Position numbers and translations under genes: made by a program
In this document: one piece after another, positions 50,416-58,889 of the stretch
How the letters are laid out: each line of letters starts with the position of its first letter
How positions within the stretch are numbered: position 1 is the first letter of the stretch
From: JAOUEA01 sp035249905
GTDB taxonomy: Bacteria; Actinomycetota; UBA4738; HRBIN12
NCBI GenBank assembly: GCA_035249905.1
Contig: DATFFT010000035.1
Coordinates: forward strand, 1-64,000
Length of the DNA: 64,000 bases
Direction of reading: 5' to 3'
Notes under the pieces: model-generated
The model's database searches: none
What the model was told of the DNA's origin: nothing
What the model saw: the letters and a program-made list of their open reading frames with translations, nothing else

Positions 50416-51333
50416 ATGGATCGCACGATCGATCGACGTTCATTCCTGAAGCAGGGCGCGGCCGTGGGCACAGCGGCGCTCGGCCTGTCCGTCTACGGCC
50501 TCGGCGACCTGGAGGCGCTCGCAGGCCGCCGCGGCTGCCGGTTCGGCGCGCTCGTGCTGACGGATGACCAGCTGACCGGCCTGAAGCAGATGGAGAGGCG
50601 CTTGGGCCGCCGGTTCGCGACCACCCACCATCGCCTGCCCTGGACCAACGACCTCGACAACTCGTTCACTCGGTGGAGCGTTCAGACGAGCCACAGGCCG
50701 ATCGTCTCGTGGTTCGCGCGCACTAAGGCCGGTCCCGTGAGCTGGAGCAAGATCGCCACGGGAGGATACGACGGCTGGATCACCAGCCAGGCGAGGAGCC
50801 TGAAGCGCCTGGGAGGCCGGGGGTACTTGTGCTTCCACAAGGAGCCCGAGGACGAAGGCAACCCCGCCGACTGGAAGGCCGCGTATCGCCGGGTGCGCAC
50901 GATCTTCGACAACACCGGGGTATCGGGCTACAAGTACCTGGTGGTGCTCACCGCGGCGACGTTCAACAAGGGTGATGCGGCCATGTGGTTGCCGGACCGC
51001 TACGACGGGCTCGGCGTCGACGGATACAATCGGCACCGGTGCTTCGGGGTGGACTGGCGTTCGTTCCGCAAGATCTTCGCGCCGTCGCGTTCGTTCGCGA
51101 AGGCCCGGGGCAAGAAGCTGTACGTGATCGAGGCCGGCTGCGTGGAACGGAACCCCGGCGAGAAGGCCAAGTGGCTGCGGGGGGCCCGCCAGACGATCAA
51201 GGCCTGGCCGGAGATCCGGGCGTTCTCGTACAACCACGAAGTCACGGACTGCAACTACCTGCTCACGTCGTCGCCGTCGTCGTTCAAGGCGTTCCGGGCG
51301 ATGGGGAAGGATCCGTACTTCCGGAAGCGGTAG
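50416..51333 (+). CDS. Tat-exported GH26-like glycoside hydrolase
   Basis: This 305-aa secreted protein has a twin-arginine signal (IDRRSFLKQGAAVGTAALGLS) and a single TIM-barrel-like domain. YLCFHKEPEDEGN has the H-E-P arrangement of the acid/base in clan A family 26 enzymes, and KKLYVIEAGCVERN could hold the nucleophile Glu. GH26 enzymes cut mannans or mixed-linkage glucans. Lying in the polysaccharide cluster, it may trim or release the polymer. ATG 50416 follows a GGGAGGA site. Activity is inferred from motif placement. Confidence 0.65.
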   Translation: MDRTIDRRSFLKQGAAVGTAALGLSVYGLGDLEALAGRRGCRFGALVLTDDQLTGLKQMERRLGRRFATTHHRLPWTNDLDNSFTRWSVQTSHRPIVSWFARTKAGPVSWSKIATGGYDGWITSQARSLKRLGGRGYLCFHKEPEDEGNPADWKAAYRRVRTIFDNTGVSGYKYLVVLTAATFNKGDAAMWLPDRYDGLGVDGYNRHRCFGVDWRSFRKIFAPSRSFAKARGKKLYVIEAGCVERNPGEKAKWLRGARQTIKAWPEIRAFSYNHEVTDCNYLLTSSPSSFKAFRAMGKDPYFRKR

Positions 51334-51336
51334 CGT
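51331..51336 (+). promoter_or_regulatory. -10 hexamer TAGCGT overlapping a stop codon
   Basis: TAGCGT starts with the stop codon of the GH26-like gene and lies exactly 6 nt before the ATG at 51343, with no ribosome site, suggesting a separate leaderless transcript. Confidence 0.4.
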
Positions 51337-51342
51337 GCCTGG

Positions 51343-52266
51343 ATGCGACGAGCCCCCATCCTCGTGACCGGCTCGCATCGGTCGGGCACGGGGTGGGTGA
51401 GCGACATGCTCGCGGCGACCCCGTCTCCGACGGTCCGCACGATCTGGGAGCCGTTCAACCTCCGCGCGCGCCGTGGCGTTCGACAGGCGCCGTTCCGGTA
51501 CTGGTTCACGTACGTGACCGAGCGCAACGCGTCCGAGTTCCGCGCGCCGCTGCAACGGATGCTCGCGTGGCGGTACTCGATTCTCGCAGAGGCCCCGACC
51601 GTACGCTCGCCGAGGGACCTCGCGCGGATGTTCCGCGATGCGTGGGTCACCGCGTCGAACCGCCGAGCCGGAGCGGTGCCGATCAGCAAGGACCCGATCG
51701 CGGTGTTCTCCGCCGAGTGGATGAGCGACACGTTCGGCATGGACACGATCGTGCTGATCCGTCATCCGGCGGCCTTCTGCTACAGCATCGTGAAGCAGGG
51801 CTGGTGGCACCCGTTCGACCATTTCACCGCCCAGCCCGCGATGATGCGTGACCTCTTCCCCGCCCGAGCCGATGAGATCGAGCGATTCGCACTCACACCA
51901 CAGCCCCTGCTCGACCAGGCCGTCCTGCTCTGGGTGTTGATCCACGAGCACATCGCCCAGATGCGGGCCCGCCGGCCCGAGTGGTGCTTCGTCCGCCTCG
52001 AGGATCTTTCGAGGGAGCCGGTCGAGGGCTTCCGGGGACTCTACGATCGGCTCGATCTCGCGTGGAACGACGAGGTGGAGCGAGCCGTCATCCGCAGCTC
52101 GGGAGAGGGCAACCCGGCCGTCACCGACCACGCATCGAGCCGGCTGCGAGACAGCAAGGCTGCGATCTCCGTCTGGAAGGATCGCCTGACCTCCGAGGAA
52201 CAAGAGTCGATCAGGGAACTGACCGATCCTGTCTGGCGGGAGTTCTACGGGGACGAAGACTGGTGA
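51343..52266 (+). CDS. Sulfotransferase B
   Basis: This 307-aa PAPS-dependent enzyme has the 5'-phosphosulfate loop ILVTGSHRSGTGWVSDMLA and the 3'-phosphate segment TIVLIRHPAAFCYSIVKQGW. ISKDPIAVF in between is also usual. Start ATG 51343. It belongs to the sulfotransferase set of this cluster but differs in sequence from sulfotransferase A, suggesting another position or acceptor. Confidence 0.82.
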   Translation: MRRAPILVTGSHRSGTGWVSDMLAATPSPTVRTIWEPFNLRARRGVRQAPFRYWFTYVTERNASEFRAPLQRMLAWRYSILAEAPTVRSPRDLARMFRDAWVTASNRRAGAVPISKDPIAVFSAEWMSDTFGMDTIVLIRHPAAFCYSIVKQGWWHPFDHFTAQPAMMRDLFPARADEIERFALTPQPLLDQAVLLWVLIHEHIAQMRARRPEWCFVRLEDLSREPVEGFRGLYDRLDLAWNDEVERAVIRSSGEGNPAVTDHASSRLRDSKAAISVWKDRLTSEEQESIRELTDPVWREFYGDEDW

Positions 52267-52279
52267 GGGCCGTGGTGCC

Positions 52280-53290
52280 TCAGCCCCCGTACGGCCAGAC
52301 CTCGAGGCCGTGGACCGCGTTGCGCACGTCCATCGTGATGTTGACCGACCGCACGCTCCGGCCGGCGTCGATGTCGTAGACCGTCACCGTGGCCGGAGAG
52401 GATCCGCCCACGACACGACCGTCCTCGAGCACGGCCAGCCCCCGCCCGAACGTGGGCCGGGCGAGGTCGCTGGGCAGGTCCGCGTGTTCGAGCGCGTCTG
52501 CCGCGTAGGTCGGGAGTTCCACCGATCGCAGCACACGCCCATCCCGGGACGCGTAGGCGATCCGGTCCGTCTTCGTGTGGTTGAACAACACGCCGTCGTG
52601 GAACGGCCTCGTGTTGTGGGTGCCGAACGGGGTGCGCGCGTACCGTTGCAGACGACGACCGTCGATGCGCCACAGCGCCGCCAGGCGGGTGCCGCACGCG
52701 TAGATCGCATCGTCCAGCACGAACACGTTGTTCACGTGGCTCGTGTCGGCCGGCTCCGGCCCGCCCGGAGTCGAGGGGTCGTACTCGCGGAACGAAGGTT
52801 TGATGCGCAGGTTGAGGGTGCGGCGAAGCTTCCAGGCGTCGGAGTAGCGCAGGCACCAGGCGCGTGTGAACACCTGCGTGTCCAGATCCATCTCGAGGAC
52901 CGAGTCGAAGCCCGTCGAGGCCATGTACAGGTGACCGTCCGAGACAGTGATCTCGTGACAGTGCTTCAGGTATGGGTTCCGGATCGAGCCGCGGCGCTCG
53001 AAGCCTCGGTCGTAGATGAAGATCTCGTCGCTCGCGGCCAAGTAGACCAGCCCGTCGTGGAACGCGATGCCCCTCAGCCCTCGATCCCCCCCACGGCCTT
53101 CCCAGTCGATGTCGGCCTCCGACCAGTCGAGCACCTGGGTGGCGTCGGCTCGTTCCAGGTCGACGAGGTAGAGGCCTCCGTGGCTCTCGCCCTGGTGCAC
53201 GGAGCGCACCACGGAGCTGCAGACGACGGTGGGGAGCCGCGAGACGCTCGGGGTCCGCGCGCCGGTCCGGCGCTGAGTGGCCTCGGTCAT
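52280..53290 (-). CDS. Beta-propeller-like protein of unknown function
   Basis: This 336-aa protein has repeated short beta motifs (GGLYLVDLE, GLVYLAASDEIFIYD, GHLYMASTGFDSVLEMD, DAIYACGTRLAALWRID), consistent with a six- or seven-bladed propeller. No signal peptide is seen. The segment TSHVNNVFVLDDAIYACG recalls a family of proteins found in glycan clusters, but no function is known to me. Its ATG overlaps the stop of sulfotransferase C (ATGA), so the two are co-translated and may act together. Confidence 0.6.
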   Translation of the reverse strand: MTEATQRRTGARTPSVSRLPTVVCSSVVRSVHQGESHGGLYLVDLERADATQVLDWSEADIDWEGRGGDRGLRGIAFHDGLVYLAASDEIFIYDRGFERRGSIRNPYLKHCHEITVSDGHLYMASTGFDSVLEMDLDTQVFTRAWCLRYSDAWKLRRTLNLRIKPSFREYDPSTPGGPEPADTSHVNNVFVLDDAIYACGTRLAALWRIDGRRLQRYARTPFGTHNTRPFHDGVLFNHTKTDRIAYASRDGRVLRSVELPTYAADALEHADLPSDLARPTFGRGLAVLEDGRVVGGSSPATVTVYDIDAGRSVRSVNITMDVRNAVHGLEVWPYGG

Positions 53291-54219
53291 CGGGCCACTC
53301 GTTCGTCCTGCGCTCCGGCCGGGAGCCAGCCGGGCAGCTCCGTGTACCCGAGTGCGCGCAGCCGTCGCGCCAATGCCGCGTTCCCCGGTTCGAACAGCTC
53401 CTCGAGCGCGCGCCGTGTCTGCGGCTCCATGTGCTCAGGCTCCGGCCGGCGGTTCAGGGCGTAGTACATCTTCCGCAGGGGCTCCTTGAGGCGACGGCGC
53501 CTGCCCAGCACCGCCTCGCTGTTCATCGCGAGCGCGAGCCGTTGCAACGCGGCGCTGCGGACGGGGACGGTCCTGTTCTCCACGCTGTACGTGATCGAGC
53601 CGGCTACGTCGCGGTCGATGTCGAGCCAACCGAACAGCTCGCCGACCACCCCGGCGGGCTCCGAGGCCATCCGCTCGAAGAAGGCGACACGGAAGTCGTC
53701 GCCGAACGCCTCGAGCCACGGTTCGAGGTACTCGTCGTAGAACCCGCCCTGGATCGTCCAGTACAGGCGGTTGTCCTGTGAGAACGCCTCGCGCCGGTCG
53801 CGGACCTCGCGGCAGGCCTCGACGTACCCTTCGAACGTCATGTCTTCGGGCAGGTCGGCCATGCGGCTCCGGACGAATCGGAACGTCGACCACAGTCGGT
53901 CGACCGGGTCGCGCAGCAACGCGATCGCCTTGACGCCGGGCAGTGCCCGACGCATCGCCGGCGCGATCGTCGCCCCGCCGTGGAAGTACTGCGGGCTCGC
54001 CTCGAGCCGGTGTCGCTCGCCTGCGCAGCGTGCGAAGTGGGCCGCGTACTCGGCGATCGGCGCGAGCGTGCCGTCGCCCTCGCTGAGGGGAGTGAAGTAA
54101 CGGATCTCCTTGACATCGGCGGCGCAGATGTCGGGGTGTTGCGACAGGTACCAGAACAGCGAGGTGGTCCCGGTCTTGCCGGGTCCGGCGATCACGACGG
54201 TTGGCAGGGGGAGGGTCAC
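53287..54219 (-). CDS. Sulfotransferase C
   Basis: This 310-aa sulfotransferase of the heparan/NodH-like group has the PAPS loop TVVIAGPGKTGTTSLFWYLSQHP and the 3'-phosphate segment KAIALLRDPVDRLWSTFRF. SPQYFHGG and AFSQDNRLYWTIQGGFYDEYL are also typical. The frame is open to 54441, but GTG 54219 gives the family N-terminus. It precedes the beta-propeller gene in a two-gene unit, divergent from sulfotransferase D. Confidence 0.82.
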   Translation of the reverse strand: MTLPLPTVVIAGPGKTGTTSLFWYLSQHPDICAADVKEIRYFTPLSEGDGTLAPIAEYAAHFARCAGERHRLEASPQYFHGGATIAPAMRRALPGVKAIALLRDPVDRLWSTFRFVRSRMADLPEDMTFEGYVEACREVRDRREAFSQDNRLYWTIQGGFYDEYLEPWLEAFGDDFRVAFFERMASEPAGVVGELFGWLDIDRDVAGSITYSVENRTVPVRSAALQRLALAMNSEAVLGRRRRLKEPLRKMYYALNRRPEPEHMEPQTRRALEELFEPGNAALARRLRALGYTELPGWLPAGAQDERVAR

Positions 54220-54402
54220 CGAGGACAGGCTCCGTTCGGTTGGGGGGCGACGTTCCTGAGGATAACGGTGCGCGGAGCCGGACGGCGTCGGCCGAAAGGC
54301 GACGCCGATACCGACGAACGGGCACCGAACCGAAGACCTTCGGCCCGGGTCACCACTGCTAGCATCGCTCGACGCGTGGCCCATCCTCCCCGCGCCGATC
54401 AC

Positions 54403-55254
54403 ATGACCAACAACGACCGGCCAACCGTCATCTTCCTGCACGTCGGCAAGACCGCCGGTGCGACGATGCGAAGTGCCTTGCGACGAGAGTTCGGGCGTGA
54501 CCAGGTGATGGAGGTCCGGGCGCCCCAGGTGGCGCCCGGCCGCCTACGGCGCGACGGCGCCGTCGAGTGGTTCGCCTCGTTGCCGGAGGCCGATCGGGCC
54601 CGCCCCCGGCTGATCATGGGCCACATGACGTACGGCCTACATGCGTTCGTGCCCCGCCCGAGCGAGTACGTCACGCTGCTCCGCGAGCCGGTCGCGCTGA
54701 TCCGCTCCCAGTACAACCACGTTCGCCGGCACGAGGGCCACCTGCTGCACGAGCAGACCAAGGCATACCCCGATCTCGCGTCGTACATCGAGAGTGGGAT
54801 CTCGCTGGAGATGGACAACTCGCAGACCCGGGCGTTCGCCGGAGACACGACCACACCATTCGGGTCGTGCACTCCCGAGATGCTCGACCGAGCGAAGGCG
54901 AACCTCGAGGGGTTCGCGGTTGCCGGCTTGACGGAGCGCTTCGACGAGTCGCTCGTGGCGATGATCCGAACGTTCGGCTGGCGGCGTGTTCGCTACGTCA
55001 CGACCAACGTGGATCCGAACCGCGCCACGCGGAAGCCGCTGACCGAGCGGGAGTCGGCCCTCGTGAGGGAGCACAACGAGTTCGACCTGAACCTTTACGC
55101 CTGGGCGAACGAACGGTTCCAGCGCAACGTGGTCGGGGCGACCGGGTTCACTGCCGACCTCGAGGCGTTCCTCGAGAAGAACCGTCGCTACGGACCGTTC
55201 GGAAGGATCGCCTCGTTCCCCAAGGACGCGATCGTGCGGCTCCGTTCCCGGTGA
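54403..55254 (+). CDS. Sulfotransferase D (sulfotransferase family 2)
   Basis: This 283-aa protein has TVIFLHVGKTAGATMRSALRREF as PAPS loop and YVTLLREPVALIRSQYNHVRRHEGH as the 3'-phosphate segment, the form seen in carbohydrate sulfotransferase family 2 (2-O-sulfotransferase-like). ATG 54403 is chosen; an in-frame GTG at 54376 lies 10 nt after a TAGCAT hexamer and may be the real, leaderless start. It is the fourth sulfotransferase in about 8.5 kb. Confidence 0.8.
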   Translation: MTNNDRPTVIFLHVGKTAGATMRSALRREFGRDQVMEVRAPQVAPGRLRRDGAVEWFASLPEADRARPRLIMGHMTYGLHAFVPRPSEYVTLLREPVALIRSQYNHVRRHEGHLLHEQTKAYPDLASYIESGISLEMDNSQTRAFAGDTTTPFGSCTPEMLDRAKANLEGFAVAGLTERFDESLVAMIRTFGWRRVRYVTTNVDPNRATRKPLTERESALVREHNEFDLNLYAWANERFQRNVVGATGFTADLEAFLEKNRRYGPFGRIASFPKDAIVRLRSR

Positions 55255-55262
55255 GCGGCTCC

Positions 55263-57347
55263 TCAGGCGCCCAGGGCCTCGTCGAGCTGTGAGCCGAGCG
55301 CCTCGGGGTCGGTGACCGGCAGCCGGCAGGAGAAGCCCTCGCAGACGTAAGCGGTCGCGGCTCCGCCGACCGCGGGGCGCTCGCGCAACAGGGGGATCGC
55401 CCGTTGGGCGTCGTCGTCGCCCGCGCCCGCGACGGCCAGCACCAGGTTGGGGCGGAACCGGCTGGTCGTCGCCTCCGCCACGAGCAGGTCGGTGTCGGCC
55501 GCGCCGGGATCGCCGACGATCGCTACCTCTCGATGGGGTCCGGCCATCCGGTCGACCGCGCACAACGCCGTGCCGAACGCGCTCGGGGCGCGAGCGAGCA
55601 TGCCTCCCACGAGCCGCAGCGCCGAGACCGCCTCTGATCGAAGATCCGCGTCGCCGGTGAAGGCCGAGAGCCTGAGCAACACGTCGGCGGCTGCCGAGTT
55701 CCCGCTGGGCGTCGCGTTGTCGGAGAGCTCCTTGGGTCGAACGAGCAGCGCCTCGGCGTCGGATCCGGTCTGGAAGAACCCGCCGGCCCCACGGTCGGCG
55801 AACAGGCGGCGGAGGTCGTCGATCAGGGCCTGGGCGTGCTCGAACCAGGCGAGCTCGAACGTCGTCTCGTACAGGGTGAGACACGCCGAGGCCATCAGCG
55901 CGTGATCGTCGGAATAGCCGAGCACGCCTGCTTCCCCATTCCGCCACGAGCGCAGGAGGCGGCCGTCCGGGTCGCGCAGGTGCTCGAGCACGAACCTCGC
56001 GGCACGCTCGGCGGCGGCCGAGTAGGCGGGTTCACCGAACGCTCGGCCGGCCTCCGCGAGCGCGGCGATCGTCAGCCCGTTCCAGGCCGCGAGCACCTTG
56101 TCGTCGGTCGACGGCCGCGGGCGTGACGCGCGCGCTTCGAACAGAACCCTGCGCGCGTCGTCGACCTGAGCCGCCAGCTCGACCGGATCGGCGCCGGTCT
56201 CGTCGGCGACCTCCGCGATCGGGCGTGGGCGCCAGAGCACGTTCGTGGGGCCGTCCTCCGCACGCCAGTTGCCTTCGGGCGCCGCCCCGAGCGCTCGCGC
56301 CGCGTCGGCTCCGACCAGCGACATGAGCTCGTCCCACGACCACGTGAAGAACTTCCCCTCGACCCCTTCGGAATCGGCGTCCTGTGAGGAGAAGAACCCA
56401 CCCTCGGGATGTTGCATCTCCCGGAGCAGGTACTCCGCGGTCTCGACCGCGGTCGTGCGGTATCGATCGTCGCGGGTTGCCAGCCACGCGCGGGTGTAGA
56501 GCTGCAGCAGCTGCGCGTTGTCGTAGAGCATCTTCTCGAAGTGCGGCACGTGCCACCGCTCGTCGGTGGAGTATCGGGCGAACCCCCCGCCGAGATGGTC
56601 GTGGATGCCGCCCTCGGCCATGCGGTCGAGCGTCGTCGTCACCATCTCCAGCGCGCCCAGCGAGCCGCGGGCCGCTCTCCGCAGCAGGAACTCGATCGTC
56701 ATCGGCTGGGGGAACTTCGGGGCCCCGGCGGATCCTCCCCACCGCTCGTCGAACCCTCGACGCAGCGATGCGACCGCCTCGTCGAGGAGCCCTTCGCCGA
56801 GCTCGGCGTCGTCGGCGGTCACGTCGGCTGCGCGAGCGATCGCCTGCATCACCCGTGCCCCCTGGCCGACGACGTCGTCGCGACGATCGCGCCACGCTTC
56901 GGCGATGCCGCGGAGCACGTCGCGGAACGCGGGCATGCCGTGGCGAGGCTCCGGGGGGAAGTACGTCCCGGCGTAGAACGGCTCGCCCGCCGGCGTCAGG
57001 AACGCCGACATCGGCCATCCGCCCTGGCCCGTCATCGCCTGCACCGCGTCCATGTAGATGCCGTCGAGATCCGGCCGCTCTTCCCGGTCGACCTTGATCG
57101 AGACGAAGTACTCGTTCATGAGTGTCGCCGTGGCGTCGTCCTCGAACGACTCGGCTTCCATCACGTGGCACCAGTGGCAGGCCGCGTACCCGATCGACAG
57201 GAAGATCGGCTTGTCCTCGGCATCGGCCTTGGCCAGCGCCTCCTCGCCCCACGGGTACCAGTCGACCGGGTTGTGGGCGTGCTGCAGCAGGTAGGGGCTC
57301 GTCTCCCCGGCGAGGCGGTTTGGGGCGCCGCGTGTTCGTCCGCTCAT
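55263..57347 (-). CDS. YyaL/SSP411-type protein with thioredoxin-fold N-terminus (DUF255)
   Basis: This 694-aa protein has the family layout: N-terminal NRLAGETSPYLLQHAHNPVDWYPWGEEAL, a thioredoxin-like domain with the CHWC motif in IGYAACHWCHVMEAESF, GGWPMSAFLTPAGEPFYAGTYFPP, and a long alpha/alpha-barrel of the N-acyl-glucosamine-epimerase type. The length is typical. Members are found from bacteria to mammals and their role is unclear (redox or sugar-related). It lies alone between sulfotransferase D and the LuxR-type regulators. Confidence 0.92.
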   Translation of the reverse strand: MSGRTRGAPNRLAGETSPYLLQHAHNPVDWYPWGEEALAKADAEDKPIFLSIGYAACHWCHVMEAESFEDDATATLMNEYFVSIKVDREERPDLDGIYMDAVQAMTGQGGWPMSAFLTPAGEPFYAGTYFPPEPRHGMPAFRDVLRGIAEAWRDRRDDVVGQGARVMQAIARAADVTADDAELGEGLLDEAVASLRRGFDERWGGSAGAPKFPQPMTIEFLLRRAARGSLGALEMVTTTLDRMAEGGIHDHLGGGFARYSTDERWHVPHFEKMLYDNAQLLQLYTRAWLATRDDRYRTTAVETAEYLLREMQHPEGGFFSSQDADSEGVEGKFFTWSWDELMSLVGADAARALGAAPEGNWRAEDGPTNVLWRPRPIAEVADETGADPVELAAQVDDARRVLFEARASRPRPSTDDKVLAAWNGLTIAALAEAGRAFGEPAYSAAAERAARFVLEHLRDPDGRLLRSWRNGEAGVLGYSDDHALMASACLTLYETTFELAWFEHAQALIDDLRRLFADRGAGGFFQTGSDAEALLVRPKELSDNATPSGNSAAADVLLRLSAFTGDADLRSEAVSALRLVGGMLARAPSAFGTALCAVDRMAGPHREVAIVGDPGAADTDLLVAEATTSRFRPNLVLAVAGAGDDDAQRAIPLLRERPAVGGAATAYVCEGFSCRLPVTDPEALGSQLDEALGA

Positions 57348-57411
57348 CCTTCGAGCCAGTCTGTCACCCCGCGCCGTTCAGGGGTGGCCGGTGGGTGCCG
57401 ATGGAAGCGGC

Positions 57412-58110
57412 ATGTCCCGCATCCGCGTCCTCGTCGTGGACCCAGACGTCGATCTGGAGCGGGATCTCGCCGGGGCGCTCCCGAGGCGTGGTCCGGTATC
57501 GCTGATCGGTCCGGTGGCAGATGAGACGGCCGCGATCGATTCACTGTCCCGGGAGCTCGCCGACCTCGTCGTCGTGGATCTCGATCGAGCCGATGGCCGC
57601 GGATTCGATGTGATCGCTGCGATCGCGAAGGCGGGAGGACTCGGGCGGGTCCTCGCCGCCAGCGACCGCGGAGGGTCCGAGGTCGCTGCGGACGCGCTCT
57701 CGGCAGGAGCGTGCGGCATGCTGCCCGTGGTGCGCGACACCTCGCTCGTCGAGGCCTTCCGGCGCGCGCTGGCAGGCGAGCTCGTGCTGCCTGCCGACGA
57801 CCTGTCCAGATTGGTCGATCGCCTCACGGCGCAGAAGGGCGCAGCTCGTCGCAGCCATGGCGTCGATAGGCTGACGCCACGCGAACGCGAGATCCTGCGC
57901 ACCCTCGCAGCGGGCGCCTCCACGGTCGAGGTCGCGGAGGCCTTCGGCATCAGCCCGCTCACGGTGCAGAGCCATGTGAAGAACATCCTCGCCAAGCTCG
58001 GCGTTCACTCGAAGGTCGAAGCCGTACGGATCGCATGGCGGAATGGTCTCGCCGAGACCACGACCGCGACGCCGCTCCCGAGGCGGGCCGCTCTGTCCCA
58101 TGAGCGCTGA
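57412..58110 (+). CDS. NarL/LuxR-family response regulator 1
   Basis: This 232-aa protein has a receiver-like domain (RIRVLVVDPDVDLERDL, putative phospho-Asp in LVVVDLDRADG) and a C-terminal LuxR helix-turn-helix (LTPREREILRTLAAGASTVEVAEAFGISPLTVQSHVKNILAKLGV). The lysine normally near the end of the receiver is not obvious (GACGMLPVVRDT), so phosphorylation may be atypical. ATG 57412 is chosen over GTG 57391. The next regulator overlaps it by 11 nt. No histidine kinase gene is nearby. The location upstream of the Tad genes suggests pilus control. Confidence 0.85.
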   Translation: MSRIRVLVVDPDVDLERDLAGALPRRGPVSLIGPVADETAAIDSLSRELADLVVVDLDRADGRGFDVIAAIAKAGGLGRVLAASDRGGSEVAADALSAGACGMLPVVRDTSLVEAFRRALAGELVLPADDLSRLVDRLTAQKGAARRSHGVDRLTPREREILRTLAAGASTVEVAEAFGISPLTVQSHVKNILAKLGVHSKVEAVRIAWRNGLAETTTATPLPRRAALSHER

Positions 58111-58765
58111 GGCCGTGTCGGTCGTGATCGCGACCGGTCACGGTGTCGTCGCCGAGGTCGTGCGGCGAGCGTGCGAGAGGGAGCAGGGGCTCCGGATCGT
58201 GGCCGATGTGCGCGATCGGGTGGCCTTGCGCGAGGCCTGCCGCTCCCTGCACCCGGATGTCCTCGTGCTCGACGAGGTCCTCGAGGACGGCGGGCCCGAC
58301 CTCGACCCTCTCCGGGGGCTGCGCGAGGAAGGGGTCGCGATCGCTGCCGTGGTCCTCAGCGATCGCGGTGATGGCGCCGCCGTGCTGCAGGCGCTGCAGC
58401 TCGGCGCGCGGGGATTCGTGAGGAAGTCGGCCGGCCTGGCCGCCGTGGGTACGGCGGTGCGGACCGTCGTCGACGGAGGCCGCGCTATCGACCCGGCCGC
58501 GGAGCAGTCGGCCGTGGCCGCGCTCGGACGCCTCGCCCGGCAGGCCCGGGAAGGGTCGGAGGTCGAGGCGGCGCTCACGCCCCGTGAGCACGAGATCCTG
58601 ACGCTGGTGAGCCAGAGCCTCACGACGCGGCAGATCGGCGGCCGCTTGGGCATCTCGCCCAGGACGGTCGAGACCCACGTCTCGAAGCTCTACCGGAAGC
58701 TGGGGGTGCGCACCCGCGTGCAGGCGGTGGCTCGCGCGGCCCACCTCGGGTTGATCGAGCCCTGA
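58100..58765 (+). CDS. NarL/LuxR-family response regulator 2
   Basis: This 221-aa protein has a receiver domain with phospho-acceptor candidate in PDVLVLDEVLEDGG and Lys in GFVRKSAGL, then LuxR helix-turn-helix LTPREHEILTLVSQSLTTRQIGGRLGISPRTVETHVSKLYRKLGV. ATG 58100 lies inside the end of regulator 1, so translation is coupled. It is likely a phosphorylation-dependent activator or repressor. Confidence 0.87.
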   Translation: MSAEAVSVVIATGHGVVAEVVRRACEREQGLRIVADVRDRVALREACRSLHPDVLVLDEVLEDGGPDLDPLRGLREEGVAIAAVVLSDRGDGAAVLQALQLGARGFVRKSAGLAAVGTAVRTVVDGGRAIDPAAEQSAVAALGRLARQAREGSEVEAALTPREHEILTLVSQSLTTRQIGGRLGISPRTVETHVSKLYRKLGVRTRVQAVARAAHLGLIEP

Positions 58766-58889
58766 GGCCGAACCCTCCGTCGCCGGCCCGGGCCGCGTGA
58801 GGCACACGCTCATCCTCCGGCGAGCACCTGCCGATAGGGGGGTGCGGCCCCGCGACGAGGCGCCGTGATCCCCACGCATCGGAGGCTCG

